Of a stretch of 64,000 nt of DNA, positions 37,701 to 52,700 are shown piece by piece. This stretch comes from Pterobdella sp. o SKG-2022 (Eukaryota > Annelida > Clitellata > Hirudinida > Piscicolidae). Position 1 is the first letter of the stretch. Each line of letters begins with the position of its first letter. The notes under the pieces are model-generated. The model was not told the origin of the DNA, did no database searches, and worked only from the letters and a program-made list of their open reading frames with translations. The DNA lies in the NCBI GenBank assembly GCA_964035795.1, contig OZ038323.1:8161227-8225226 (forward strand), read 5' to 3'. The position numbers and the translations under genes were made by a program.

Positions 37701-40700
37701 GAATAATCATTGAGTCGATTTTAATTTGGTAGAACCAAAAAAATAATTAATGAGTGATTTTCATAGAGAACTACCATAACTAAACACATCAAAACTCAGT
37801 AAGATAAAAAATAAAATGTTTATAATATAAAAAAATTTTGAAAAAGAATACATCAAGTTTTAATAAGTAAGATAAAAAATATAATTTTAAAATTTTTATA
37901 TTATTTTTTTCTATCTAACATGAAGAACTGTCGAAAATTTCTCCTGCAAGGCACAGGTGTCAAGAATCACCTGTGTTCTAAATGTCTCTGCTTGTACGGG
38001 CTTAACTTTTCGATGACGATTCCGAAATTAATTAAAAATAACTTTCAATTTTTCTTGAACGTATCTAACAAGATTTCGGGGATTTTTTTTGAAAAAGAAT
38101 ATTATTTTTTACTTTGAAATTGAAATTTTAAACACTATTTAAATGGTTTTTTTCCAATAATAATAAAATTATTTTTCCATAAAACTGACTTTAAATATTG
38201 GGTATAACTCTTAGTCGTTATATAAGACCCAACCAAAAACTCAAAAGACCCTAAGCACCTCTTATGCAACTGTAGTTTACACGGAACGCTTGAAAAATTT
38301 ATAATACTCTAATCAAAGGCGCATTTTAAAATTTAAACTAAATACCTTATAATCGCACTGGCTCTCACAGTATGCAAAACAATTGAAATGAGCAATAAAT
38401 TATAATAGATTTCCAAAGGTCCTAGAATTTATGTACATGTAAATGTGGGAGAATGTCCACGGCTACTGTTTGAATGTACTTATTTTGGTTCTTATTTAGC
38501 ACTTCTTTGTCTTATAATTACTATAGTAGGTGTGTGTAATCGGGTGTTTGTTTGGGTATTGCGCAATATTCTATTAGTCTTTCTCTGAGTTATGTGTAGT
38601 TGAATGCATTTATATACACTGCGGTTGGATTGAAGAAATTATAAATGATCCTTTGTTCGAGATATATATAACGCAAACATAATCAATCTTTTTTCAAGTT
38701 TCTTATGCACACGCTCTTGAAATGCTATTATATTTTTACATGTGAAATTCTTTCTTAAATCAATATCTTGCTTTTCGAACATCTTTCAGAAATGTTTTGT
38801 CACACCACTTCTAAATGATTTGCGTTGCAGACAAAAATGTAATCAGGTTTTGAAAAAAGTTAATGGACTTTTGTAAAAAAAATCAATTAAAATATATACA
38901 GTATAAATATTTAAAATAATTTTTAAAAGCTTTTAGCATGCGAAATATTTTTCTCATATAATCTGCTAATACGTCTATAATATCTATAGCACTTTTTATG
39001 TATTCCTACCCACCCAATGGTTTAGGTTAGTAAGTTGATAATTTTTTTTTTAATCTTTTATACGTATTAATACGTATTGATAAGTATTTTTAAATTATAA
39101 AGAAATGAATTTTTTGTATTTCTAGTTTGTCTTTTTGAATAATTAAAACAAGACAGAATATTTTCCACATTTCCAAACTTTTTTTTCTAAAGATAAATTC
39201 TCAAAATTTAAATTTATCTTGACACAAGCTTGAAAGACCCAAAAAACTTGTAAAATTTGTAGCATTAGTGCCAATAGAATGTAGCAATAACTCAGTTAAA
39301 TCTGTAGGGTCGTTTTGATTTGCTTTAGAATCTTCATTTGTCAAAATGTTTCTTAAGATTTATGTGTGCTTTTGATAACTATCTGATTATTATACGAGAT
39401 AAATGTCTTATCTTGCTTCTTTATTTCATTTTAATTTTTCCATCTGTTTCGTTTGATATTAATTTTTTTAATAAACTTCAATATTGTATTTATTTATTTG
39501 GTAATATTGAAATAAACATAATTAGAATATTTATTCATAATCAAAATCTTATTTTAATTTTTTTTGTTTATGTTTTGAAATTTATAATTAATAATATTTT
39601 ATTCATATATGAAAATATTTATTCAATACAATAAATATTCATTTGTTCAATCTAATTTATTACTTCAAAACCATTTATTATACTACATTTTAATAGCCCA
39701 AGTGTATTCAATTGCTACCAAACTGCCGGGCCTCACGACTAGAGATATAAATCAGGAAGAATCATCAAATATACTCCCTCGTGAATCATACGCACACTAA
39801 GTAACTGTGACCCATTATATAAAAAGCTTGTAATAATGATGTATGTCACAAGTGAAGGAACCATTATCTTCATTCCTATATGGTCTGGGTTAAATGAGCT
39901 TGAAGTGAGAATGGGATAATTTTTTAAAATTGCTAAGTGGCAATTTTCATCAGGCAAATGCAATTATATAAAATATTTAAATGAATTTAATTTTATATAA
40001 AATATTATCAAGTTTCAATGTTTTAAATCTATTTTAACAATTTTTGAAACATTCAAATTTACTTTTAAATTCATTCTATAACTATTTATGCAAATTTCTT
40101 CAAACTCGGTTTTTTGAAGTGAATGTTGTTTTATAATTGAAACTAATTATGCATAAAGTCATGGCTTGTATGAATATAGTTTCATGCTTAATTATTACAT
40201 GCTTTTGATTAATTTTTCATTTTCTAACCTACGGGCCAAAAAAATTATTCATATATGATTCAAGGTATAAGCGTATCAAAAATCAGCATTAAGGAGTGTT
40301 TTTAATTTACACGTGAAATAGTTATGTTTTTTTGGATAAAAAACTGAGTTTTCGTAGTTTAATTCTAATTGAAAATTTAAAATCTTTAAAAATCGTTTGA
40401 AAATCAATTATAAATATTGTAAACATTTTCAAAGCATCCTGCATAGAGATGATATATGACTTAATTACAGAATACTTTCACAAAATTCTCGCCATTAATA
40501 ATCTTTAGAAAATGATTAGAAAGCGGATTAGATTTTAATAGAAGTACTAATGAATAACAAAGGGGAGGCTTTTGGCACGAATTCTCACCTCATCAAAGGA
40601 AAACATCACACCTCTTCCACGTCATTATTTCCATTGTCACTTTAATATCTGCTCTGAAAAAAATTTTCTATTAGATTTAATAGTACGTACTAATGTTAAA

Positions 40701-43700
40701 TAATGCGTATAAAGTTATACTCAACAGAAGGCTTTTAAATATTTTTTTACATTCAGCAAAAACCTTGGGTAGTTTTGATTATCAAGTCTCATCTCAAATT
40801 TTTCAGTAAAGCTTGTTAGAAGGTATGAAAATGAACTATTTTAAGTGCTATCTTCTAGAAACTTCTATCTTCTTTGCCTCTTTAACGACATTATTTACCA
40901 TCAATCTGCCAGTGTATAAGCAGTCATCATTCAACTTCAATAATATTCTAATCTCATTATAGGATGTTATCTTAAATTAAACAGAACTGAACTGAGATGA
41001 AGAAAGAATTGTCCCAGATTCAAACAGTTTCACATTACAGAGAATGTTTCAAGATTACAATATTAAAATATTCACCTCTCAATCTTGAATGATTTTTTTG
41101 TCTTATCTTATAAGATGTCCTTGCGGTTAATAGACCTCAAAAAAATGCAACTAATATAAAAAAAAAGTCTTACCTAAAATAAAAAAGGTATGAAACATAA
41201 ATAGAAATAATTCTAAATAAATCTATAAATATATCGAGAATGAACTTTTTAGCAAAGCATGTGGTGGGCCGCAGCAAGTTCTTAATATTTAATGCTTTCT
41301 TTTGATGTGCTACACCTTACTAACCACATCGATTCGTACATAACACACTCACAACACATGTTATCATTAAAAGTTGCAATTGTTTTATGATGGTTTTATA
41401 ATTAGTATCAATGTTTGTATCAACGTTTGTATCGATGTTTGGTTACGTTTGATGTTTGATTGAAGCCTTTATTTTCTTGTCTTTCAAAATTAAATTAATG
41501 TAGTATTCATAAAAATTATATTCTTTTTTCAAATGCACATTTCTATGCATTCCCACGATTTTCCTCTATTATAATTTTCTGTATAGATTTAAATTACTTT
41601 TCCTGCTTGTAAACTTAGTCAGCTTTTTTTCTTTTACTGGTGCCTTGCAAAATACAGATCTGGCGTATAAGCAACCTCCGTTTATGCGCAAATGGGCTTT
41701 TGTAAAAAAAATCTCTAAATTTGCCAAAAATTCCTTCATATTAAAGAAAGAATGATCAAAACCTCACATGAACAACGCGCCATTGTATTATAACAATCCG
41801 ACTTGTCACCGAAGATAGAAATAGGGTACCTGTCCTTTCAAATAGTTTCTTGTCTCACAATCAATTGTCAAATTGATAAGGTTTTTTCCGAACGAAAGGC
41901 TAGCCTATTTATCATTTCACTTTTTCTTCATCACGTCTGCCTTGAAGGTGAGCTTTTAGGTGAGTTTGTATGTCATTCATTAGATGTTTTGTCTAAAACT
42001 TCCAACTTGAAATCTTAATTTGTTTCTGTCAGACATAACAAATTTTCAGTGCTAGTCTACAAATACATTTGAATCTTATTTGTTGGCAATAGTGAAATGT
42101 TTTGAAACTTCTTCACTTCCACAACTTTTTGAACCCATTATTGAAACCGCATTCCAACAATTTCTTTTATTTATCAAACTCATTAAATTTATCTATGACT
42201 ACAATTTTAATTTTAAAAATCCATCCATCAGTCAATCCGTCTTACCATCTTATAGCCTGGAGTAAAACTTGACAAGAGATTGTGTCGAATTTATAAACAA
42301 TTTTTTTTGATACTTTTATCCATTCTTTTGATAAATTTTCACTATTGGTAACAAAACTTGAACAAAGTTGAAACTTTCACAATAAATCGCAAAAACAATC
42401 CTATTGACTTGGACTTAATGCATGCATCTTAATTGTCTTATGGGCGTATTCTCAACTCCCTCTAGCATTTATTAAGACATCAACGTAAACAACTCATTTA
42501 TAAATTAACAAAATGCCTTTAATTCAACGTATACGACTACCAGAAATGCTTATTACTGTAACATATATTTTTATTGCGGCATTATACATCGAAAATTTGA
42601 ATAAGATCTTTGGGAAATGCCATTCTCAATATGATTACATAGAGAAATATGAGTTTTTTGAGATTGTCACAAAAACAAATATTCTACACAAAATACAGAA
42701 AGAAATAGTAGAATCATTATGATTTTCCTAGATAAATCAACATACTAAACCAAGTCATCTAACACAAAAACATACAACAGAACAAAAAGACTGCCAAATA
42801 GAACAATAAAAGACGCAGAGGCATAAAAAGAAAGAAATACATGCACCTAGACACGCAAACAAAAACAAACTCGCATAAATCTTGACACGGAAAGGCAAAG
42901 CATGTAATTATCTACCGCACACTTAGAATACACCACATAAACACACCAACATACATAGTATATACCAAAAACAAGCCGTGTTGAAACTAAATTAAAAAGC
43001 AATAAAACTGGGTTCTCAATTATATTGACGTTATGATTAAAAGAAAAAGCAATAAAAAAGAATATCACACACACAAAAGCACAAGAGTGCGACGTCAATT
43101 GCTGCCATTATGAAGTCTATATTGCGGCCTGATTGAGTTGGTGCTGATGATGATGTTTGTGATGATTATTACGCCGGCTTGACATAAATTGTAACTACAC
43201 CCATGAATTAATAATGATCATTATATGTTTTATTGTAGAGATTTGCTTCCAACTTTTCTCTACAAGTGAGTAGAGTTCGGCCGAATTCCATATGATACTT
43301 AGTTGCTTAGAGCAATACTCTTGCGTTAAGCGCAGCTCTGTGCGAAAATCCTAATTTCTACTAAGTTGTTCTTTTATGTATACCAAATTTTTTCTAATTT
43401 TTCTTTTTTTTTTTGAGTTATTGTTCTTATTGTTCAATGTTTTTTTCACTGTTTTTTAGTTTCATTGTACTCTTTCATTTATTCCCTTTCAACTCCTATT
43501 TCCATTTTTTTCGATTATATTTTAATCCTGTTTTGCTTTATTTTGTGATTAATGTGTTTTTTGATCATTATATTATGTAGACTCACTATATTTTTTTCAA
43601 TTCTTTTAACGGGGTTTATAGGTGTTGTGCCATTGTTGTAGCAGCATATGATATTATAAATAATTCACATCCCACAGGAATATGACTTATTGAATAGTAA

Positions 43701-46700
43701 TCATTCGAATCCTTTATAAAAGCATACTAAACTGTGGTCTTAAAAGTAGCGGAAATAATATTTTTAAATAATAATTCTTGTGCTTAAAAATTCGATGAAA
43801 AAATAAAGATATGAATAGAAAAGTTGACATTGGAGTTTTTAACTTCAGTTTTTTCATAGAAAACTATTTTTCTCATTTGATATGACTCAAGATACACAAA
43901 GAACAACAAATTTAAAGTTGAATTCCTGCCTGAAAATTTGAATACAATAGTATTTCTCCATCTTGAAAATTTTTTAAAAAAAGAGCACAAAACTTTAAAA
44001 CCGTGACAAATGGTCTTTGTAATGATTATATCATATGGTATAGTATCAACACACAAAATACTGTACCATAACTGCATTGAGAAGCTCTATTATTCACATG
44101 AAAAAGTTTTGTATTTGACGAACAACAATAATCCTTAGTTTCTTTCAAAGAAATGCATTTCAAAAGATTCTTGGCTTAGAAGCAATAAATTATGTGCCGT
44201 CTGAAGCATTGTGGTTTCAATTTGTCGGTCGCTTTGATAGGTGCCGATCAAGAGATCTAACAGTCGTTAAAGTAATTTCCAATCTTTTGTTGTAACGGTG
44301 GTTTTGTAGTAGCATAATTTTATATTGATGTGGAAAATTTTTTTAGTAAAAACTATTAATTAAAAGAAATAAAAATAGACTATTTGGTGTCTCATAATGT
44401 TAAATTTCACTTCAATAACAGAAAAGTTTAAGTTTAAATTATTTTAATTTAGAGCCAATTTGTTGAAAAGGCGTATACAGTCATAGAAATGACGATGGAA
44501 ACAATGGAACACAATGAAGCGTGTGCGTCTGATTCCATCATTAGACATATGCCATGCTATTTGCAAACAAACAGCATCTACATTACAGTAGTGAAGTCAT
44601 GACGCACAATTTCTTATCTTATTCTTTAAAAATAATTTTAAAATCAAAAAGTGCGTAGAAAATTTCAAGTTTATATATATAAATATATATATATATCATT
44701 TTAGTAATATTTGTTAGTTATAATGATCATAAAGCTTGAAATTTTTATAGCTGAGCGTTATAATTGTGGTATTTTTGCTTTGTAATTGATAATAATGATG
44801 TTTTGCGGCGAATATCATTCATACTTGAAATAACTGTAACTTAATAAACTCATTTTATTAGTATAAATACTGCATGCGATGGCAGTTGTATGCGATTCGA
44901 GGTGAAAGATTTTAGATTTAATTTATCAGATTTTTAGCCGTTTTAAAAATATAAAAAGTCGATAAATGTAAGATCTTTTTTTTGAAATTTTTTGAAAATT
45001 TTGAAAAATTCTTTTTGAATCGTACGGTTAATTCTTTAAAATTAAAGATTGAAAACTTTATTAATTTAAAATAGGGGAAACAAATATTGGAAGAAGTTCT
45101 CTATAGTTTGAGCAAACAAACATGCTAATATTTTGACAAGAAATATCTATATTTTATTTATAAATATGAATCTAATTCATTTAATATATATAATTTTATT
45201 TTATCTAATAAATATAAATAATTTTTGTTTACTAAATATAAACGAATTTCATTCAATAAATCAGAATTATTAAAGTTGAAATTGGAAAAATTCATGGAAA
45301 CTTATATTAACTAATCAGGTAGAATTCAAATAGAAAACACGTTCGAAACAGATGAGATTCAGGATTCTTCAATAAGTTTAAACACATTTCAAAAATTTTT
45401 AATGGAACTTCAAAACTAAAAAGACAAGACTAGCTTAGGAAAATACTGTACGAACGTTTGATCGCTTAAAATAACAGAAATTTTTGGGGAATATAAGCCT
45501 TTAAGCGTTTTGAAGCTTCGTCAGAACCTTTGAAAGCTCGCAATGTAGATAGTCAAAAGAAAAATCAATCTTAAAAAAAATAAAGTCTAAATGGAAGTTT
45601 ATCTATATCATTTCAAACGGTAAAATGCTAACAAGAACAAAAATGAAACGCTGAGATATCGAGTAGACACAAATTAATTTACAATCTTAAGAATCAAATA
45701 TACATACTGCCATTAGTTCCAAAAATAAATTCGATTGAAACAAATTTGAAGACATTCAATAGATAAAAGCGTTGAAATTGGGGTTGACATAAGAGAAGTG
45801 GTTAAATTCATCCCCTCTCATATTCACCTCTAAGAGGGGCATGTCTACAGGGGTGAGTCTGATGGGGGCCCTAGTGAAGTGCTTGTCGAAGTTTTCACAG
45901 CTACGTGGGTTGGACTGTAGAGAGAGTAAAATAGTATCAATAAAGATGAATAATAATAAATGGCTTGAACTCTATAGAGGCAAGAGTTAAGCCAATAATG
46001 ATCAAGGATAATAAACGTTTTTTAGTTTAATAATTTTGTTTTAGGCTAATTAGTTCATTATACTTTCAAATTAGATTATTTCTGGGTTCATTGAAATACT
46101 TTCATATGGTTTTATTAAAAATATTCTTTTGTGTCTATTAGTTTAATTTTCAATGGTTTATCTCACAACGGGAGGCTTGAACGGAGGTTGCACTTCTCTG
46201 GATTCGAGTTTTGTCCAGTTAATCATACGGTAAAAGATATGGTCTCTTAGACACTTTTCATCTTCATCTGAGCCACAAGCCAGTCTTTCTCTCGGGTCCT
46301 TAGTCAGCAACTTTTTATTTCGTTATTGAATTTTTTACTTAAAGAAATGAAAATTTTTATTTTACTTTAGAAAATTTATAAATACATAATTTGATATGTA
46401 GGAGCTTTGAAAAACTATCTATATTAAAGAAATACTTAGTTCAGAATAGGCAAAAAGCTTTGTTTCAATGAATTATATTAAACCAAGTGTTTCTCCAATA
46501 TAGAAATAAAATGAATAAATCTACACCCACTCCTTTGNNNNNNNNNNNNNNNNNNNNNNNNNNNNNNNNNNNNNNNNNNNNNNNNNNNNNNNNNNNNNNN
46601 NNNNNNNNNNNNNNNNNNNNNNNNNNNNNNNNNNNNNNNNNNNNNNNNNNNNNNNNNNNNNNNNNNNNNNNNNNNNNNNNNNNNNNNNNNNNNNNNNNNN

Positions 46701-49700
46701 NNNNNNNNNNNNNNNNNNNNNNNNNNNNNNNNNNNNNAATAGGATAAAACTTAAATAGTATAATTAAACTAATCAAATATAAAACTATTCAAATTTGAAA
46801 AAAAAAACAAAATCGGGGTTTTGATATAAAAATATTTATTGAAATAAGCTCTACAAAAATTAGTCTGAAATAATAAACAAAATGACTCGCACGTGAGTTG
46901 TGGACGTGAGGCATTTGCAAGCTTAGTCTGTTATTAGTGTAAGAGGTTAAAATAGGTTGATAGTCTTTCAATACTGGTTTTTTTGTTTTCAAAAGTAATT
47001 GAACATGGCAAGTGGAAATTTTCTAAGAAAATAATTTTGGGAGATAGTGAAATTAGCTAAAGCGATTTTCATGAAAAAACTTTGAAGAATAATTTGGAGA
47101 AAAAAGAAATTGTTGTAATCTCCATTTTTTCATTTTCTTTCCCTCATTTTTTCTTTCATTTAATATCCGTCGGCTTGAATTATGACGATTCATTTAAAAA
47201 TTATTTAATTTTCTTTGTATTATAAATCTATAAAAATATTAATACCAATTCGTATTGTTTTTATAAAATTGTTTTCAATAACTAAAGTATTCTCGCTTTG
47301 AAAACAAATGCTTTTATAAAAACACGAGCATTTTCTTGAGTTTCAAACCTGGTCCTTCATACTTTCTTAACACTAACACCAGTTTTAATAACATAGGCAA
47401 CTTGATCGGTATTTCTAAACCAAAATTTTCAATCGCTACCTTAATCTTTCAAAAACGCATATATACTTTTATTTATAGTATATATATTCTATCATTATAT
47501 CAATAATTGTTAGAATCAGCATCGACATCATGTTTTATTGACGTTTGATAAGCTTTGGTATTCAAAGATGAATTGGTAAATCAGCAAAGCAGGACAAATG
47601 AAGTCGAAGGCTGTGAAGATTGAATGTTTTATTGAAGTTTCTGTAACAGCATGTCTTATCAAAACATGTAAGATAATTTTAAGAAAAGCTATATAAATAA
47701 ACTAGTTATTAATATAGACTTTATGATGTCAGTATCTTCCCGATAAGCTTTGCACATCATTTGGTTTGATAAAACCTTTGGTTTTCGTGCCCTTGTGCTA
47801 TTACTAAGATACAACGTAAGAAAGAAAACTTCTCGAAATAGGAACTATTCATTATTGAATAATATTAATAATTAAAGGTTAGTTGTATACACACGTAAGC
47901 AAGTATGGTAGTTATGCATGTAAAAACAATAGTTTAGACATGTCATGGAAAGAAATTGTTACGTGTCTGTGATGTCGCCGTCATAGATGTATGTATTATG
48001 CAATAATCATGTTGATTAGCATTTCACATTTCATCAAGATGAGCTGATAACAAATACACGCGATTGTTTTAAGATACAAGCTTGAAGTGAAAAGTATCAA
48101 GATTTAACTGATAAAAAGTTCAACTGCTCAAAAACACAGTGATTTGAAAAAGTTAAACTAGATTCATTAAAAGGTTTATCTTTCAGGGGTATATTTTATT
48201 AATATTTATAGATAAATTCATTAATATTTTAACCTAATTGAACTGATGCATTGGTTTTAATGTGGTTTACAGTTTAAAGTAGCTTGCAGATGTGTTTTGA
48301 GGCAGTAATTTTAATTAGAGGTCTTTTTGAAGTTTCGATCTCTGCTAACCCTGCTATTTCAATGCAGAGTTTGCAGATTTATGCAGCATTCTTTGTCTGC
48401 ATTGAGTTATTATCAATGGTATTTTCGATAAGAATTTATAAAAATATATTTTTTGAAATGTTCCAATGACTCATCATATTCCAATTATCAGTTTGTCATC
48501 ATTTCTGTTAATCTTATTCTGTTTTTAAAACTTCCATTATTATATTTTTATTGATGATTTTTTACCATAAACTCATCAATTCTTTAAATATTTTTCAATA
48601 AATTTTTTTATTAAATTTTTAATATATGAATTTTTTTGTTGAATTATTTTAAAATTTTTTTCACATACTTTTTGAATTTTTCTAAAGTTCTGTCACATTA
48701 GCACAGCCAGTGAATAACTGATATTGACTTCAAATGTGACATGCAGTACTGACTATCAGAGCATATTTGTTTTTTACCCATCAAGCTGTATTGAACTGTG
48801 TATTGATGGCCTGAAGTTATTAATCAACCATGATAATTTAGATATTTCAATCTACCTGCATTTAAGTTTTGACGTTTTGTGTTATATCGTTTATGAATTA
48901 AACAGGTTTTGTTGATATTTAGTTATTATTCTAAAGAAAGTAAGGTATATATGCAAAATTAAATGAATAGATAATTTAAGATTTAGCCAAAAAACAAAAA
49001 TAACAACAAAAAAACGTATATTTAATTTAGTTTTTATACTGTCCTTAACTTTGTAATAAGAAAAGGAGATTTAAACATGAAAGGAATTAAAATTTTCAAT
49101 ACTCTGTTTAAATTTCGATAAAGATTAAGTCTGGAATAAAATTTCTTCAAAGCACTTTCAAATAAACCTAGCGAAGATTTTATTGGAGTTATGTCTGCTA
49201 CGGCTTTTTTATTGCTAATTAAATAATAATTGACAGATGTTTAATGATAATTAAAAATCAATATTTAAAAACCAAACTCAATTGTTTGCTTAAAAATAAA
49301 TTTTAAGAAGTAGTTGAGTGACCTAACGTTACATAGTTATAATATAATATAAAAACAACTTAAACAGATAAATCTGAATCTTTGAATCAAAACTGAAAGC
49401 CGAAGCAGCTTGACAAATTGACGTCGAAAATATATGTAGAGATGTTGCCAAAACTTTACATTCACAACTCCAATATTTGGGCTTTTGATAAAATCTTTAA
49501 GAATCTAATCAATCAACACTACCATTGCTCAAACCATGTTGATTACTATAAGAATCTTTTCCCATAGATCTCTATCCTTATTACAAAATCCCATTTATCA
49601 AACAAATTTCCCTAATTTTTATCAAATAATTTCTTTCTCCAATCATAGCCAAGCAGTATACTAATCTATATACCAATTATTTTTTATTCATTATCTTTTC

Positions 49701-52700
49701 CAATTAACAATTTTTCTTCACAACCGCAAACAATTGCCAAGGTCTAGGCAATAATTGGCTTCTTCTGCTCCAATTGTCAACCTTCGAACGCTCTATGCTA
49801 CTATATATGTATCTTTTTATATATTTTTTTCCATTTTGTCGTTTTTTCCATCTAAATGGGATTTTTTGTTATATTTTTTGAATGATTTTCAAATTTTTTC
49901 TTTGAAATGTCATTTTTTAATTGGAAATGCTTTCCTATCAAACAGACCGTTCCAGGGAATCACCTGTTACATAATACATAACATTTCAAAATTTTATTTT
50001 CTCAAAAAGTGAAATGCCATTGCACAACCCCAATAACAGCTATACCACTTAATCTGACCCCCAAATCATATTATATAGTTCCAAAAAGTTGATGAGCAAA
50101 TGACAAGAGATTATGGCATTTTTTTTATTTATCTGCTATTTGTTGTTACAGCTCTTTTTTGGCAAAAAAAACTTTACTTTTGTTTTTTCTATCAATAAAA
50201 TCAAATTACTTATTCCAACATCCCGAATCTATGTCTCCCTTCACTTCCCCCATTAAACTACACAACAGCAGCTCTGTACAGATGACGTTCTCAATGCGGA
50301 TTATTTAAAGGCATAGGGATTCGCCGTTAATTTCAAATGCTACGACTTAATTTAACTACTCTGGTACTTAATTTCTCGCAATGTTCACATCAAAAGCTAC
50401 TTCATCATTGCTCTAGCATTAAATTCATTGCTTTATCTTAATTAAGCGTCGTCTGAATTGCCGATATTTCTGTACTTGTTTGTTACTTTGTTGTATTGAT
50501 GACTTGATGCTATTTTGAGATACTTGGTCTGTTATATTCCGAAATATATTTCCAGCATTTTTATTTATTCTCAACGGAGTTAAAAATATAATATAAATAA
50601 CCATAATACATTAACTTTATCAATTTAAAAGTCAAAAACAATAAAGAAATCAATTCGAAGACACATTGTACGATAGAAAAAATAAATTTGTTTGTGATAG
50701 ACTCCAAAAGCTGAATCAAAGCCACATCGGCTGCCATCCACAATAGCCCCATAATAAAAACATTCAGACTTTTCCAACTCAATTACTTCACATCAAAATT
50801 ATTACAACACATTAAATATAAAATTATCTCATAATATTTCATAATGTTCAGAAGAAATTTTGATTCTAATAGTTATAATATTTTTTAAGGTTTAACAAAA
50901 CTATTCATTTCATTAGTTTTAAACTTTTATTTTATAATATTAAATATTATTTATATATAAAAAAAAATTGTATTAAGCTATCATTCTTAAATCATATCAC
51001 ATATAAATTTATAGTTCACTATTTCATAATGCTACTTTATCGATACAATCTTCTCCTATCTTTTCTTTACCCTTAAATAAAGATGTCAAACGCTAGGGCT
51101 GATGATCACAGAAATGCCCTATGTAATTAAGCATAAGTTGGTTTTGATTTCCGCGGTCACTTCAAAGCAGGCTTAATTGTGGGTACAGGTTGAAGTTTGA
51201 AGAAGTTTCTCGATTCTAACTATGAATTAATTCTATTTTTTTTTGCTTTATTGTTATTTTTTATTGTTCATTAATTTATTAAATATCGATATTTTTTTTT
51301 ATTCTTTACTTTTCTGAGTGTTTTTATTATTTTTTGTTTTATTTTTTTTAATAATTTTTATTAGTCTTATTATTTCCAATGTAATTTTATTCTTGAAAAT
51401 ACTTGTTCCAATCATACATTTGTATTTTTTTTCAATAATAATCCCCCCTCCCCCAACATAGCTTCTACCTAATACATTTTATAATTTGTTTATAATAAAT
51501 ATGGTTAATCGCTTTGGCATTTTTGAGCTTAAATGTCAGTAAAGAAGTTTCAAATAACGTACAAAAATGTTTTTTAACGTCTAAATTTACATAATAATCT
51601 AGCATTAAACGAAAAATGGTTTGGAATGAAGGTACATATTTAGCAAAAACAACGGATAAAGATGTCGGAAAAGTGCTTAAGATGTAAGCGATTGTGCTTT
51701 GATGTTAAGATGTAGTTATATAGTGGGTGGATTATCAGTCATTTTTCATACGGCTCATGATTTATGTAGGAAAATGGATGAAAAGAATAATGCATGTATG
51801 GATGGATGGAGGGATGGATGGATGGATGGATGGATGGATGCGTAAATAGATTGATTGATTGATTGATAGTTTGGTTGACGTTTTGAGCTTTGAGAAAATC
51901 ATAAGTTTTGATAATCGTGAAAAATTATTTGAGGAATACTGAACAATACAATAACAAAGATATCGTAAATATAATTAATATAGCCAAAAACAGCAGAGAA
52001 AAACAATGTAATTCAAAGAATGAGAGACCGCAAAATGGAAAATTGATGGATTAAGATGTCTTGGTGTCAGTTTTGCAAGGGGAACCGTTTAAAACACTTT
52101 GCAACAATTTTCAAGCCACTTCATTCCAATTCTTTCATTATTCAGCATCTCCAATCACTCTAGTGTGAATAGACTTAATTATTTTGACTTATTTTTTTAG
52201 TTCATAGTGAAATATTGAGCTTAAGTGCATTAAAAAACAAATACATGTATTTTTCATCATAACCTTTTTGAGCAAACACTCTTTTTTGTTTTGAATGTAT
52301 GTAAATAGAACATCAAAATTTGAGCAATCTTATTTGATCTGAAGAGGTTATCTGCGTCGTCAACTCTCAGACATGCATCTCAGGGCAGTAACTATGACTT
52401 AATTAAAAACAACATTGTAATATTCTAACAAAAATTCAACTTATTCTTTCATATTCACTATGAAATTCGATTCTAAACACTTCATTTAGCTTTTAACTTT
52501 TGTTTTTGAAAGAATTTTATTGGCATTCAATGAAATTTCATCTTACAAGCGTTCAAAATTTAAAATTTTTTTGGACGCAGTTTTTTAATAATTACCTTCA
52601 GTGGCATTTTTGGTTAGCTCATCGGGGACATCTTGTCCCTAGTTCGGTTAGGTACTGCTTTCGTTATTCACAAATATGTTGACGTATTGGGTATAAGAGT

